Of a stretch of 27,111 bases of DNA, positions 8,501 through 14,229 are shown piece by piece. Location of the stretch: contig JABIPM010000030.1 in NCBI GenBank assembly GCA_018658955.1, positions 1 through 27,111 on the forward strand, written 5' to 3'. Position 1 is the first letter of the stretch. The number at the start of each line of letters is the position of its first letter. The notes beneath the pieces are model-generated. The model searched no databases and was not told the origin of the DNA. It was given only the letters and a program-made list of their open reading frames with translations. Position numbers and translations under genes: made by a program. This DNA is from Candidatus Woesearchaeota archaeon. Its GTDB lineage: Archaea; Nanobdellota; Nanobdellia; SCGC-AAA011-G17; UBA489.

Positions 8501-10229
8501 GGGTGAAACTGGAATTGTTGTTGGTAGTGGATCTGTTTTGAGCCTAATTTCAAATTATGAAGAATTTGGATTTGATTCAAATGTTCAAGGTTTGACTGAC
8601 GTTTGTAATGCCCCAGAAGGTACAATTTGCACTGCTGTTGTTTTAACAGAAAATGCCGCATACATTACATTAACAAATACTGGAAGTTATTTGGCAAATG
8701 CAAGAATGCAATTAGATGGATGTACTACAGACCATATTACTGAAGGTTTTGTTCCTACTTCTACTAGAACATTTAATTTCAAAGATTGTACTGGGCAAAA
8801 TGATGTAGGAATTAAAGTTCAAAAGAATTTTGCGCTATTACATGATACTGGAACTACTCCAAATATTATTACTGAATCTGAACCTGGAAATTTAACTTAT
8901 GAAGTTACTGGAGGATCTGCTCCATGTGTTTATGAAGTTACAGATATTCCTGTGACTATTAGTGGAACTCAATTAGATATTTCTGAAATAGCTGCCGGAA
9001 CTGTAAGTTGTTGGGCAGAATTAAATGTTCCTGAAGGTACAAATAACTATGGGATGAATAGTCATGGAGCTTTTTTTAATGAAACTGGAGAAGAATTAAA
9101 AATTACTTATCCAGATACCCCTAGGCAAGCAATTATACAATTTGTTACAGATTATGCAACTGGCACTGGAAGTTGTACTCCTACTTGTCCTGATCCTTCA
9201 ACAATTGCTTGCGGAACTTCCATTTACCCTACAAATGGGTGTGGAACTTGTTCTGGTACGGGAACACAATGTAGTTCTGGAGAAACTTGTAATCCTACTG
9301 CGTTAACTTGTGAAGCTTGTACTCCTTTAACACAATCTCAAGTATGTAGCGGATATGATTGTGGGAGTGTTAGTGATGGATGCGGTGGATCAATTGCTTG
9401 TGGATCTTGTGGAAGTGACCAAAATTGTAATGGGAATCTGTGTGAAAATAATCCTATCACCTGTACAGATAATGCTAATTGTACTTCAGGATATATTTGT
9501 TCTGCAGGAATTTGTGTTGATGGTGGAAGTTCCGGTTTAAATTTTGAAACATTTGAATGGGATATTGATGATTTCCCGACTGAATTTGAAATGGTTGAAG
9601 AAGACTGGATTATTGTTACTGGTTTAGATGATGATTATGCATTTGAATTAAATAGAGTTTATACTAGCGGAAAAATTAGATTTGGTCAAAATGATACTGG
9701 CATGAATTATTACATCAATGAAGCAGGAGATACTGTTAATATCGATGCAGACGATGATGGGACTTACGATTTTAATATTAAATCTGTAGAAGTAAATACA
9801 TTAAATGATGAGGCTACTGTGGAAATTGAAGCAGGAGAGTATGTGTCTTCATCAAATACATCTTCAAGCGGATCTAGTAGCTATTGTGGAGATGGAACTT
9901 GTGAAGCGGGAGAAACTACATTTACTTGTCCATTAGATTGTTTAACTACTGCCTCTTATACTACTCCAACTACAACACCTACTGTGTATCCTGGTACAAC
10001 AACTCCTTCATCTTCTACAGGTGGATATCAAGGAGGATCAACAGTAACACAAGAAAGCGATAATCTACTACTTTGGATAGCATTAGGTATATTGCTGATG
10101 ATAATTGTTATCCTTGCATTTATTATGTTCTTAAGGCCTAGAGGTTCTCCTACAAAAGGATATTCTGTTCAAGGACAACAGTCTGAACCTGTTGCAACTA
10201 AAGCTCAAGAAAGTGAATATAAGTGGTAA
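5514..10229 (+). CDS. Giant surface protein: S-layer-like domains, six-blade NHL propeller, Cys-rich stalk, C-terminal anchor
   Basis: 1571 residues. An N-terminal hydrophobic segment (about 16-33) is followed by FTGMAT (52-57). Residues 65-290 are beta-rich and S-layer-like. About 292-660 hold six NHL repeats, each with a core like ADSGNDRIRKI, giving one beta-propeller. About 676-1023 resemble a second S-layer-type region (GDYFVLS, YVSYDVASKKLNF, AIDMNGDGNFE, VLDLGIP). About 1220-1341 is a Cys-dense stretch (roughly 20 Cys), and near 1457-1476 lies CGDGTCEAGE...CPLDC. A Thr/Ser/Pro-rich stalk (1477-1513) leads to a C-terminal membrane helix (1516-1540) and a short basic tail. It is likely a membrane-anchored envelope protein binding a protein or glycan partner; the ligand is unknown. 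ATG 5514 is preferred over TTG 5505 because AGAGGG is better spaced from it. Confidence 0.85.
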   Translation: MSSVRKSAGRNHEKGLTNLFIGLTFLLLFFGASSDFSIFKGISPTSEGLSDFTGMATSQDKGHNDSYPAYVAFGKPLGQSFREIGAGELAGLIGGSVSTSLGTSVYNQYIKFSSIFASGETLDVQPSVLYGLSSNFLGDYFFMESKTGENVKAENAFMEFGAEFASGLSSNLSLGVLKDLKGSSFYIISDEYDIIDANVTGGAITLTLLDYIIQDNLIQGQEKFYLIEKDGVTTDYNLEAGNIPNLVPEQVDLDITGYNFDDVSGTYNIGDTITLSDGTPVSVTDISLNEAGYSGYADGPLNTSMFGAAYGITGNATGDTIYFIADSGNDRIRMVNLESGNTTLVAGNAHAGSDDGEGSNAKFNNPRGIASYYDSSSEVNSLFVADTGNDRIRKIELTWDADSLSYSGDVTTIAGSGWGTTSTTASSGIHGADAKFKYPEGITVDATGNIFVVDTGNHRILKIFSNGESNAEEADNWNVTIVAGTGSLGLSDGVGDTASFSGPRDLDISNDGTTIYVSDSGNNAIRNITKNDHYLNWNETESLNWNVSTVAGGVGTGAGGYNNGEGDVALFNTPIGITYSGPSSKFLFVADSGNDRIRKIDLATNTVYSPVGSGVSGYVDGLLESARLNNPSDVFVNSDNTRLYFLDTNNYKVRYRYVDNNVHYVATLTGNATTVGNNVDLYLGGDLIVLTDSDYTDDETANNLGYTQNFRLNGELIDNAFVQIQANDTDPEDFTIDSIKYRLVASVSSGGNFEMNESISLSSLLTEPLGMIGTFDIFYLGDVLPPIEKEIKLNYVNVSLNDTYEITFENMDGRVISFPYMRNNAGARGYGDVDGDLVFVEGKIDKNISTATAGSHDFTVGLGDYFVLSNADTPDGIDNNAVTEVIQYVSYDVASKKLNFVNLYDGSSLGVTYVDTVGLNGTVGSATLSVNNRNYGIYLANTTTADAMPLAIDMNGDGNFETSQVYVTDKSGAVLDLGIPSEGGTWDPSGVLSGTWGETGIVVGSGSVLSLISNYEEFGFDSNVQGLTDVCNAPEGTICTAVVLTENAAYITLTNTGSYLANARMQLDGCTTDHITEGFVPTSTRTFNFKDCTGQNDVGIKVQKNFALLHDTGTTPNIITESEPGNLTYEVTGGSAPCVYEVTDIPVTISGTQLDISEIAAGTVSCWAELNVPEGTNNYGMNSHGAFFNETGEELKITYPDTPRQAIIQFVTDYATGTGSCTPTCPDPSTIACGTSIYPTNGCGTCSGTGTQCSSGETCNPTALTCEACTPLTQSQVCSGYDCGSVSDGCGGSIACGSCGSDQNCNGNLCENNPITCTDNANCTSGYICSAGICVDGGSSGLNFETFEWDIDDFPTEFEMVEEDWIIVTGLDDDYAFELNRVYTSGKIRFGQNDTGMNYYINEAGDTVNIDADDDGTYDFNIKSVEVNTLNDEATVEIEAGEYVSSSNTSSSGSSSYCGDGTCEAGETTFTCPLDCLTTASYTTPTTTPTVYPGTTTPSSSTGGYQGGSTVTQESDNLLLWIALGILLMIIVILAFIMFLRPRGSPTKGYSVQGQQSEPVATKAQESEYKW
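6657..7315 (+). repeat. Near-identical 44-base repeat pair within NHL blades
   Basis: Bases 6657-6700 and 7272-7315 differ at only 2 of 44 positions, including synonymous sites. Both encode the blade core FVADxGNDRIRKI. The other NHL blades are clearly more diverged, so this pair points to a recent blade duplication or gene conversion. Confidence 0.75.
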
Positions 10230-10247
10230 GAATTTAAATTAAAAAAA

Positions 10248-10724
10248 TTATTTTTTCTTTTCGTTTGTTGGTTTTTCGTCTTTAACTACCATTTTTTCTT
10301 TTCTGACTTTTTCAGCTTTTTCTTTAGGTAGTTCTTTTGTTACTGTTACTTCTTTCATGGTTTCTTTTTTTAATTCTTTAGTTTCGATTATTTTTTCAGC
10401 TTCTTTCTTAGGTTTTTCTTCTTTAGCTTTTTTTGATTTAGGTTCTTCTTTTTTAGTAGTTTCAATTGGGAATCCAATTAATTCTGCCCTATATTTGTCT
10501 TCATCTTTTAGAACTTTAACATGAACTTTGCTAAGAATATATTTTCTTCCTCTTGATTGAATTTTTTGATTTAATTCTTTTCCAAGAAGAACGTTTTCTG
10601 ATTTAGTATGTTTTTGTAAGAATTGTCTAATAGCAATAATGGTCTTTTTAGCACGATCATATTTCGCTACTTTCATTATTTCCTTTCTTAGGGGAATTAT
10701 ATATTCTGCTTCGTTTCCTTTCAT
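10248..10724 (-). CDS. rpl31e: Large-subunit ribosomal protein L31e with long Lys/Glu tail
   Basis: 158 residues. The first ~88 are L31e: EYIIPLRKEIMKVAKYDRAKKTI, AIRQFLQKH, the GKELNQKI turn, RGRKYILSKVHVKV and the end strand YRAELIG. This protein sits near the 50S tunnel exit in archaea and eukaryotes. The remaining ~70 residues are an unusual low-complexity, charged tail of Lys/Glu with TKEL repeats. Archaeal L31e is usually under 100 residues, so the tail is an extension, probably disordered. It is last in the operon rps19e-rpl39e-rpl31e, starting one base after the rpl39e stop. It converges on the NHL gene with an 18-base gap. Confidence 0.93.
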   Translation of the reverse strand: MKGNEAEYIIPLRKEIMKVAKYDRAKKTIIAIRQFLQKHTKSENVLLGKELNQKIQSRGRKYILSKVHVKVLKDEDKYRAELIGFPIETTKKEEPKSKKAKEEKPKKEAEKIIETKELKKETMKEVTVTKELPKEKAEKVRKEKMVVKDEKPTNEKKK

Positions 10725-10725
10725 C

Positions 10726-10902
10726 TTATGCTTTAATTCTCTTCCCTCTTCTCCAAGAACGTTTAATAACTGTATGGCGTCCCATGTGTACTCTTCTGCC
10801 TATTCCATAGATTTTGGTAACTGTCCAAAAAGGGGCCCATCTAGTTTGAAGTAACCTTTTTGCCAATCTTTGTTTCTTTGCAGGAGATTTTACTTTTGCC
10901 AT
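10726..10902 (-). CDS. rpl39e: Large-subunit ribosomal protein L39e
   Basis: 58 residues, slightly longer than the usual ~51. The pattern is typical: AKKQRLAKRLLQTRWAPFW near the N-terminus and a basic RSWRRGKRIKA end, matching the RRxWRRxKL tail of L39e. The extra residues lie in the middle (IYGIGRRVHMGRH). L39e lines the exit tunnel. The start is set at 10902, one base after the rps19e stop (TAA-A-ATG), because the family begins M-A-K; an upstream in-frame ATG at 10923 would overlap rps19e. Confidence 0.92.
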   Translation of the reverse strand: MAKVKSPAKKQRLAKRLLQTRWAPFWTVTKIYGIGRRVHMGRHTVIKRSWRRGKRIKA

Positions 10903-10903
10903 T

Positions 10904-11311
10904 TTATTTTTTGATTTTATCAACTAGGCTTTTACCTTTAGGGGAGATTTTACGTCCTTTATGTACGTTTTTTTCTTCCTTTAATACGTATCCAGCTTTT
11001 TCTAGTTGTTGTAATATTGTTCTAATAATTTTTCCAGAAGCTAATGTTGTCTTTTCTGGTTTATGTCCTCTATTTTTCTTATGAGTATAAACTTTTTTTA
11101 ATTTTGAAGTTCCAATTGGACCGTTTAGATATACTTTTCTTAAAATTGATGCTGCTCTCATTCTATACCAGTCTTTTGATTCTGGTCTTTTTGTTTTACC
11201 ATGACCTGTCTTTACGAAATTAGCCCATTCTGGGATAGTAATTGCATCCTTTAGAGCTTCTGATAGCTTCTTGATAATTTCATTTGTTTTTAGGTCTTGT
11301 ATTGCTGCCAT
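10904..11311 (-). CDS. rps19e: Small-subunit ribosomal protein S19e
   Basis: 135 residues. Family features are visible: PEWANFVKTGHGKTKRPESKDWYRMRAASILRKVY (about 28-62), the winged-helix region with GPIGTSKL, KNRGHKPEK, and IIRTILQQLEKAGYV followed by GRKISPKGKSLVDKI. eS19 binds the 30S head. It leads the operon with rpl39e and rpl31e. In many archaea this cluster also carries pdcd5 and eif6; neither is present here. A leaderless promoter lies 27 bases upstream. Confidence 0.95.
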   Translation of the reverse strand: MAAIQDLKTNEIIKKLSEALKDAITIPEWANFVKTGHGKTKRPESKDWYRMRAASILRKVYLNGPIGTSKLKKVYTHKKNRGHKPEKTTLASGKIIRTILQQLEKAGYVLKEEKNVHKGRKISPKGKSLVDKIKK

Positions 11312-11333
11312 AGAATTATTTTGCTCAGAATCA

Positions 11334-11343
11334 GTTTATAAAG
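11334..11343 (-). promoter_or_regulatory. TATA box for the rps19e-rpl39e-rpl31e operon
   Basis: Minus-strand CTTTATAAAC is centred 27 bases ahead of the rps19e ATG at 11311, predicting a leaderless operon mRNA. It lies in the 39-base gap after cysS. Confidence 0.65.
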
Positions 11344-11350
11344 TTTTGTG

Positions 11351-12685
11351 TTAGTTTGGCCTTAAAAGGTAAGAATCTTCCTTATCTTCAATCTGGAAGC
11401 CCTTTGCTTGAATTTGGTCTCTTAACTGATCTGATTTTTCCCAATTTTTATCTTTTTTCGCTTTCAGTCTTTTTTCTGCTAATTTGATTATTTCTTCAGG
11501 TATTTCTTGATTGAAATTAAGTATTTTGAAGATATTATTGACCTCTTTGAAGAAACTTAAGGTGTCTTTTCCACCCTTTTTATTTTTATTACAATAGGAG
11601 ATATATTCAAAGATTTTTGCAAATGCTTCCGGTGTGTTGAAGTCATCATCTAACGCAGCATAAAATGCTTTTTTTGTTGTTTCTAATTCTTTGTCATCCT
11701 GATTGTTTAAATTTAATATGAAATTGTTGATTCTATCTAATCCATTTTTGGAATTTTCTAAATTTTCTTCTGAATATTCAATCCTATTTCTATAATGTGC
11801 TGATGCGTAAAAGAATCTTATAGTTTCTTTCGATTGTTGTTTTAATAAATCCCTTAAAGTTATTATGTTTCCAATTGATTTAGACATTTTTTCTTTTTTC
11901 ATATCTAAGAATCCTGCATGCATCCAGTATTTTACAAATGGTTTTTTATTTGAAATTGCTTCCATTTGTGCAATCTCTGCTTCGTGATGGGGGAAGATTA
12001 AATCTATTGCTCCACCATGAATATCATATTGTGGGCCGAATTCTTTTTCAGTAATTGCAGTGTCTTCTATGTGCCACCCTGGCCTTCCTTTGCTAAACGG
12101 TGCATCCCAAGAGATTTCATTTTCTTTTGCAAATTTCCATAAACAAAAGTCTCCTTTGTTTTTCTTTTCTGAACTTGAATCTACTCTTGTAACTGCGTCT
12201 TCTGCTTGGAGTGCAGTTCTTCCAGATAGTTTACCGTATTCTGGATCTATTGAAATATTAAAATAAATTCCGTCATTTGTTTTGTATGCGAATTCTTTTT
12301 CTAGTAATCTTTCTATTTGAGAGATTATATTTTTCATTTCTTCAGTAGATTTAACATATTTTGAAACTGCAGTGTTTCCTAAGTCTTTCATATCTATTAG
12401 AAATTCTTTACAATACTTTTCTGAGAATTTTAAAGGGTCTTCCTTTGCTTCATTTGCAGCATTGATTATTTTATCATCAATATCTGTTAAATTTTGGATA
12501 TAATTAACTCTGAATGTTTTATGTCTTAAATAGTTAACAATGAAATCAAAACTTGTAAATGTTCTTGCATTTCCAATATGGATTAGATTATATGTTGTGG
12601 GACCACAAACGAAGATGTTTAATTTTCCTTTTTCTAAAGGGTTAATTGTTTCTTTCTTTTTGGTTAAGGTGTTGTAAATCTTCAT
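11351..12685 (-). CDS. cysS: Cysteinyl-tRNA synthetase
   Basis: 444 residues, class I synthetase that charges tRNA-Cys. Visible motifs are FVCGPTTYN with zinc ligand Cys27, HIGN (36-39, the HIGH motif), NLTDIDDKII, RPGWHIEDTAI (201-211), DIHGGAIDLIFPHHEAE (221-237, His/Glu zinc ligands) and KMSKS (266-270). The C-terminal end (KKDKNWEKSDQLRDQI) is the standard DALR-like helix. At 208 an Asp stands where bacterial CysRS has the zinc ligand Cys (WHIEC). I believe some archaeal enzymes share this, but cannot confirm it here. The gene has its own TATA box 30 bases upstream and sits ahead of the rps19e operon on the same strand. Confidence 0.95.
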   Translation of the reverse strand: MKIYNTLTKKKETINPLEKGKLNIFVCGPTTYNLIHIGNARTFTSFDFIVNYLRHKTFRVNYIQNLTDIDDKIINAANEAKEDPLKFSEKYCKEFLIDMKDLGNTAVSKYVKSTEEMKNIISQIERLLEKEFAYKTNDGIYFNISIDPEYGKLSGRTALQAEDAVTRVDSSSEKKNKGDFCLWKFAKENEISWDAPFSKGRPGWHIEDTAITEKEFGPQYDIHGGAIDLIFPHHEAEIAQMEAISNKKPFVKYWMHAGFLDMKKEKMSKSIGNIITLRDLLKQQSKETIRFFYASAHYRNRIEYSEENLENSKNGLDRINNFILNLNNQDDKELETTKKAFYAALDDDFNTPEAFAKIFEYISYCNKNKKGGKDTLSFFKEVNNIFKILNFNQEIPEEIIKLAEKRLKAKKDKNWEKSDQLRDQIQAKGFQIEDKEDSYLLRPN

Positions 12686-12710
12686 TTTATTAAAAATATT
12701 TAGAAATTAA

Positions 12711-12720
12711 ACTATATTAA
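12711..12720 (-). promoter_or_regulatory. TATA box for cysS
   Basis: Minus-strand TTAATATAGT is centred about 30 bases before the cysS ATG (12685), in the 48-base gap after the pilin-like gene. Confidence 0.55.
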
Positions 12721-12733
12721 TCTTTTGAGAACT

Positions 12734-13273
12734 CTAAATTACAGTTAGTATGAACTGGTGTCTTGGATCAACAGGGTTACAATTTGGAGAACAGCTTAAA
12801 ACTGCTTCAAATTTGTATACTCCTAAAGGAAGATTCTGAGTGTTAATTAATACAGTATCACTGTAACTTTCTCCTGAAGTCATTTCTATTGGAGATTTTA
12901 CCCAATCTACATTTGATAATACGTCTGCTGAATTAATTGATGCAGGATTGGATAATATGTTTAATGTATATTGCAATGAGTATGGTGCTCCTGGATGAAT
13001 GTTATTTCTTAGATATACTTCTAAATTATCTAATGTTTTTCCTTGTTCAACTGTGTATTTTTTTGAAACTGTAGAAATTGATTTGTCTGAATTCCCAAAT
13101 ATTTCCATAATTTGTCCTTCAGTAACTCTTTGTAGGTCTTCAGTTTGTTCACTTATTCCTGACATGGTATTTGTAACCCACTTTAATCCTAATGTTAAAA
13201 TAGTAATTCCAATAACAACAACTACTATGGTAGTTATAGAAAGTTCTATTGCTCCTTTTTTCCCTCTTTGCAT
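12734..13273 (-). CDS. Type IV pilin-like/archaellin-like protein with class III signal peptide
   Basis: 179 residues. The N-terminus MQRGKKG|AIELSITTIVVVVIG has the archaeal prepilin layout: basic patch, Gly just before the cleavage point (after residue 7), then a hydrophobic helix (8-32) with an early Glu (residue 10). The rest is a beta-rich extracytoplasmic domain, with acidic residues then YTLNILSNP, VLINTQNLPLGVYKFEAVL, and a Cys pair (SCSPNC) near the end. It may form a pilus or serve as a surface adhesin. No assembly ATPase or peptidase gene is nearby. It is transcribed leaderless from the TATA box at 13296. Identification rests on the signal sequence; the C-terminal domain matches nothing I recognise. 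Confidence 0.7.
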   Translation of the reverse strand: MQRGKKGAIELSITTIVVVVIGITILTLGLKWVTNTMSGISEQTEDLQRVTEGQIMEIFGNSDKSISTVSKKYTVEQGKTLDNLEVYLRNNIHPGAPYSLQYTLNILSNPASINSADVLSNVDWVKSPIEMTSGESYSDTVLINTQNLPLGVYKFEAVLSCSPNCNPVDPRHQFILTVI

Positions 13274-13295
13274 GTCAAGATTTAGTTAATAAAGA

Positions 13296-13303
13296 TTAAT
13301 AAA
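13296..13303 (-). promoter_or_regulatory. TATA box for the pilin-like gene
   Basis: Minus-strand TTTATTAA is centred 27 bases ahead of the ATG at 13273. The rest of the 13274-13393 gap holds only this and the promoter of the divergent LAGLIDADG gene. Confidence 0.5.
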
Positions 13304-13363
13304 GGTTTCTCTAATCTTATCTATTTGGGCATTTACTCTATTTACTCTCTGCCTGGCAAATTC

Positions 13364-13372
13364 TCTTAAAAG
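13364..13372 (+). promoter_or_regulatory. TATA-like box for the LAGLIDADG gene
   Basis: TCTTAAAAG is centred 26 bases before the ATG at 13394, supporting that ATG over the in-frame TTG at 13385. Confidence 0.4.
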
Positions 13373-13393
13373 TTAAAGTTATGGTTGGATTAT

Positions 13394-14026
13394 ATGTCAT
13401 ATTTGTTTGAATTAATCGGAATAATAATCGGAGATGGAAATATTTACTATAATCTTAAATCTAGAAGCTATTATGTAGAAGTTACTGGAAATCCACTAAA
13501 TGAAACTGAGTATTATTCTCATATTTCTTGGTTATTTTTGAATATCATTGGAAAACCTGGAAGAATTTATCTCGGGGGTAGGGGACTAAGAATAAGAATT
13601 TATGACAAGAAATTTGTCGAATTTTTAATCAATGATTTCGGCATGAATTATTCTGGATCTAAATGTTATTCTATAGAAATTCCTAGGAGAATAATTAAAT
13701 CTACAAAACAAGAAATCTTTTGTTGCTTGCGAGGAATTTTTGACACAGATGGGTCTTTTTTTGTTTCAAAAAAGGGAGGAAAATTATATCCTTCTATTGA
13801 AATTGTTTCTTGTAGTAAAAAACTAGCTATGCAAATCAGAAATTTACTTATTGAAGATTTTCGTGTTAATTTTAGGCTTAAAATGCCTAGAAAAAGCAAT
13901 GCTCGATTGGCTTATGTGGTGTCTCTATATGGTTTAGAGGAAACTAGGAGGTGGTTTAAATTGATAGGTAGTTCTAATTCTGCAAAGTATGAAAAATATG
14001 AGAATTTTATCAAAAGATTTAAATAG
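13394..14026 (+). CDS. LAGLIDADG homing endonuclease, free-standing
   Basis: 210 residues with two LAGLIDADG motifs, as in monomeric homing endonucleases. The first is LFELIGIIIGDGN (4-16, acidic Asp14); the second is CLRGIFDTDGSF (111-122, acidic Asp117/119). The spacing of about 105 residues fits two half-domains. Such enzymes cut a long specific DNA site to spread themselves or their intron. Both acidic residues are present, so it may be active. It is not inside a coding gene and has no intein splicing blocks. It ends 25 bases before a tRNA-Phe gene that carries introns, and its last codons and stop form that tRNA's TATA box. The target is unknown; the tRNA locus is one guess. Base composition matches its neighbours. 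Confidence 0.85.
   Translation: MSYLFELIGIIIGDGNIYYNLKSRSYYVEVTGNPLNETEYYSHISWLFLNIIGKPGRIYLGGRGLRIRIYDKKFVEFLINDFGMNYSGSKCYSIEIPRRIIKSTKQEIFCCLRGIFDTDGSFFVSKKGGKLYPSIEIVSCSKKLAMQIRNLLIEDFRVNFRLKMPRKSNARLAYVVSLYGLEETRRWFKLIGSSNSAKYEKYENFIKRFK
14018..14025 (+). promoter_or_regulatory. TATA box for tRNA-Phe, inside the 3' end of the LAGLIDADG gene
   Basis: TTTAAATA is centred 30 bases before the tRNA 5' end (14052). It overlaps the last Phe-Lys codons and the TAG stop (14024-14026) of the endonuclease gene. Confidence 0.6.
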
Positions 14027-14082
14027 ATTCTTTTGAAAACTTGTGTTTGATGGGGCGGTAGCTCAGTCTGGGAGAGCACTAG

Positions 14083-14112
14083 AAGAGTTGTAGAAAATGT
14101 AACTCTGGTGAA
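14083..14112 (+). other. tRNA intron 1 (position 30/31), bulge-helix-bulge
   Basis: 30 bases. The bulge-helix-bulge is close to ideal: the four-base-pair helix CACU (14077-14080) with GGUG (14107-14110) has one G-U pair. The three-base bulges are AGA (14081-14083) and AAA (14111-14113). The intron hairpin is AGAGUU/AACUCU (14084-14089 with 14101-14106). The splice points assume cleavage after the second base of each bulge. The position, inside the anticodon stem, is non-canonical. Confidence 0.75.
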
Positions 14113-14119
14113 ACTGAAG

Positions 14120-14145
14120 TCAAGGGACTTCGTCTCTCAGCAGAA
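14120..14145 (+). other. tRNA intron 2 (canonical position 37/38), relaxed bulge-helix-bulge
   Basis: 26 bases. The helix CUGA (14114-14117) with GCAG (14140-14143) has three pairs plus an A-G mismatch. Bulges are AGU (14118-14120) and AAA (14144-14146). A 2x2 internal loop (CA/CA) then leads to hairpin AGGGAC/GUCUCU. An alternative with CUGA/UCAG paired perfectly needs six-base bulges. The exact ends are less certain than for intron 1; a 38/39 position would give U rather than A at 38. Confidence 0.6.
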
Positions 14146-14199
14146 ATCTAGGTGTCGAGTGTTCAAATCACTCTCGCCCCACATTTTATTTTAGAAAGT

Positions 14200-14208
14200 T
14201 ATTTAAGA
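14200..14208 (+). promoter_or_regulatory. TATA box for valS
   Basis: TATTTAAGA is centred 26 bases before the ATG at 14230. This supports that start; the in-frame GTG at 14152 would lie inside the tRNA. Confidence 0.6.
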
Positions 14209-14229
14209 TTAGAATTTGAAAGTTCTAGT

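Larger units (their letters stand above)
14052..14181 (+). tRNA. tRNA-Phe (anticodon GAA) with two introns
   Basis: I folded this by hand. Exons are 14052-14082, 14113-14119 and 14146-14181, giving a 74-base mature tRNA. The acceptor stem pairs GGGGCGG with TCGCCCC (one G-U). The D-stem is GCTC/GAGC with loop AGTCTGGGA, the anticodon stem CTAGA/TCTAG, the loop CTGAAGA, the variable loop GTGTC, and the T-arm GAGTG-TTCAAAT-CACTC. The discriminator is A73. G20, GAA and A73 are phenylalanine identity elements. No single-intron reading leaves U33 in a seven-base loop; the two-intron reading does. CCA is not encoded. It lies between a LAGLIDADG gene and valS, with its own TATA box. Confidence 0.85.

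Noticed and set aside
10231..10260. Intrinsic terminator between the NHL gene and rpl31e
   Set aside because: There are T runs on both strands, but they partly encode the rpl31e Lys tail and the AT-rich background makes such runs common; no specific structure supports a terminator call.
10903..10923. Longer L39e from the ATG at 10923
   Set aside because: The extra seven residues overlap the rps19e end and are absent from the family, which begins at MA-K.
12999..13289. 96-codon open frame on the plus strand
   Set aside because: It is antisense to the pilin-like gene, whose signal sequence and promoter are convincing.
13394..14026. Intein reading of the LAGLIDADG gene
   Set aside because: There is no host protein reading frame on either side and no Hint splicing blocks; it has its own promoter and stop.
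14052..14181. Single-intron reading of the tRNA
   Set aside because: With the anticodon stem CTAGA/TCTAG fixed, no single intron leaves a seven-base loop with U33; loops such as AGAGUUA or GCAGAAA lack it and give no sensible anticodon.
14152..14229. Extended valS N-terminus from GTG at 14152
   Set aside because: It would run through the tRNA 3' half and the valS TATA box; the added residues resemble no synthetase sequence.
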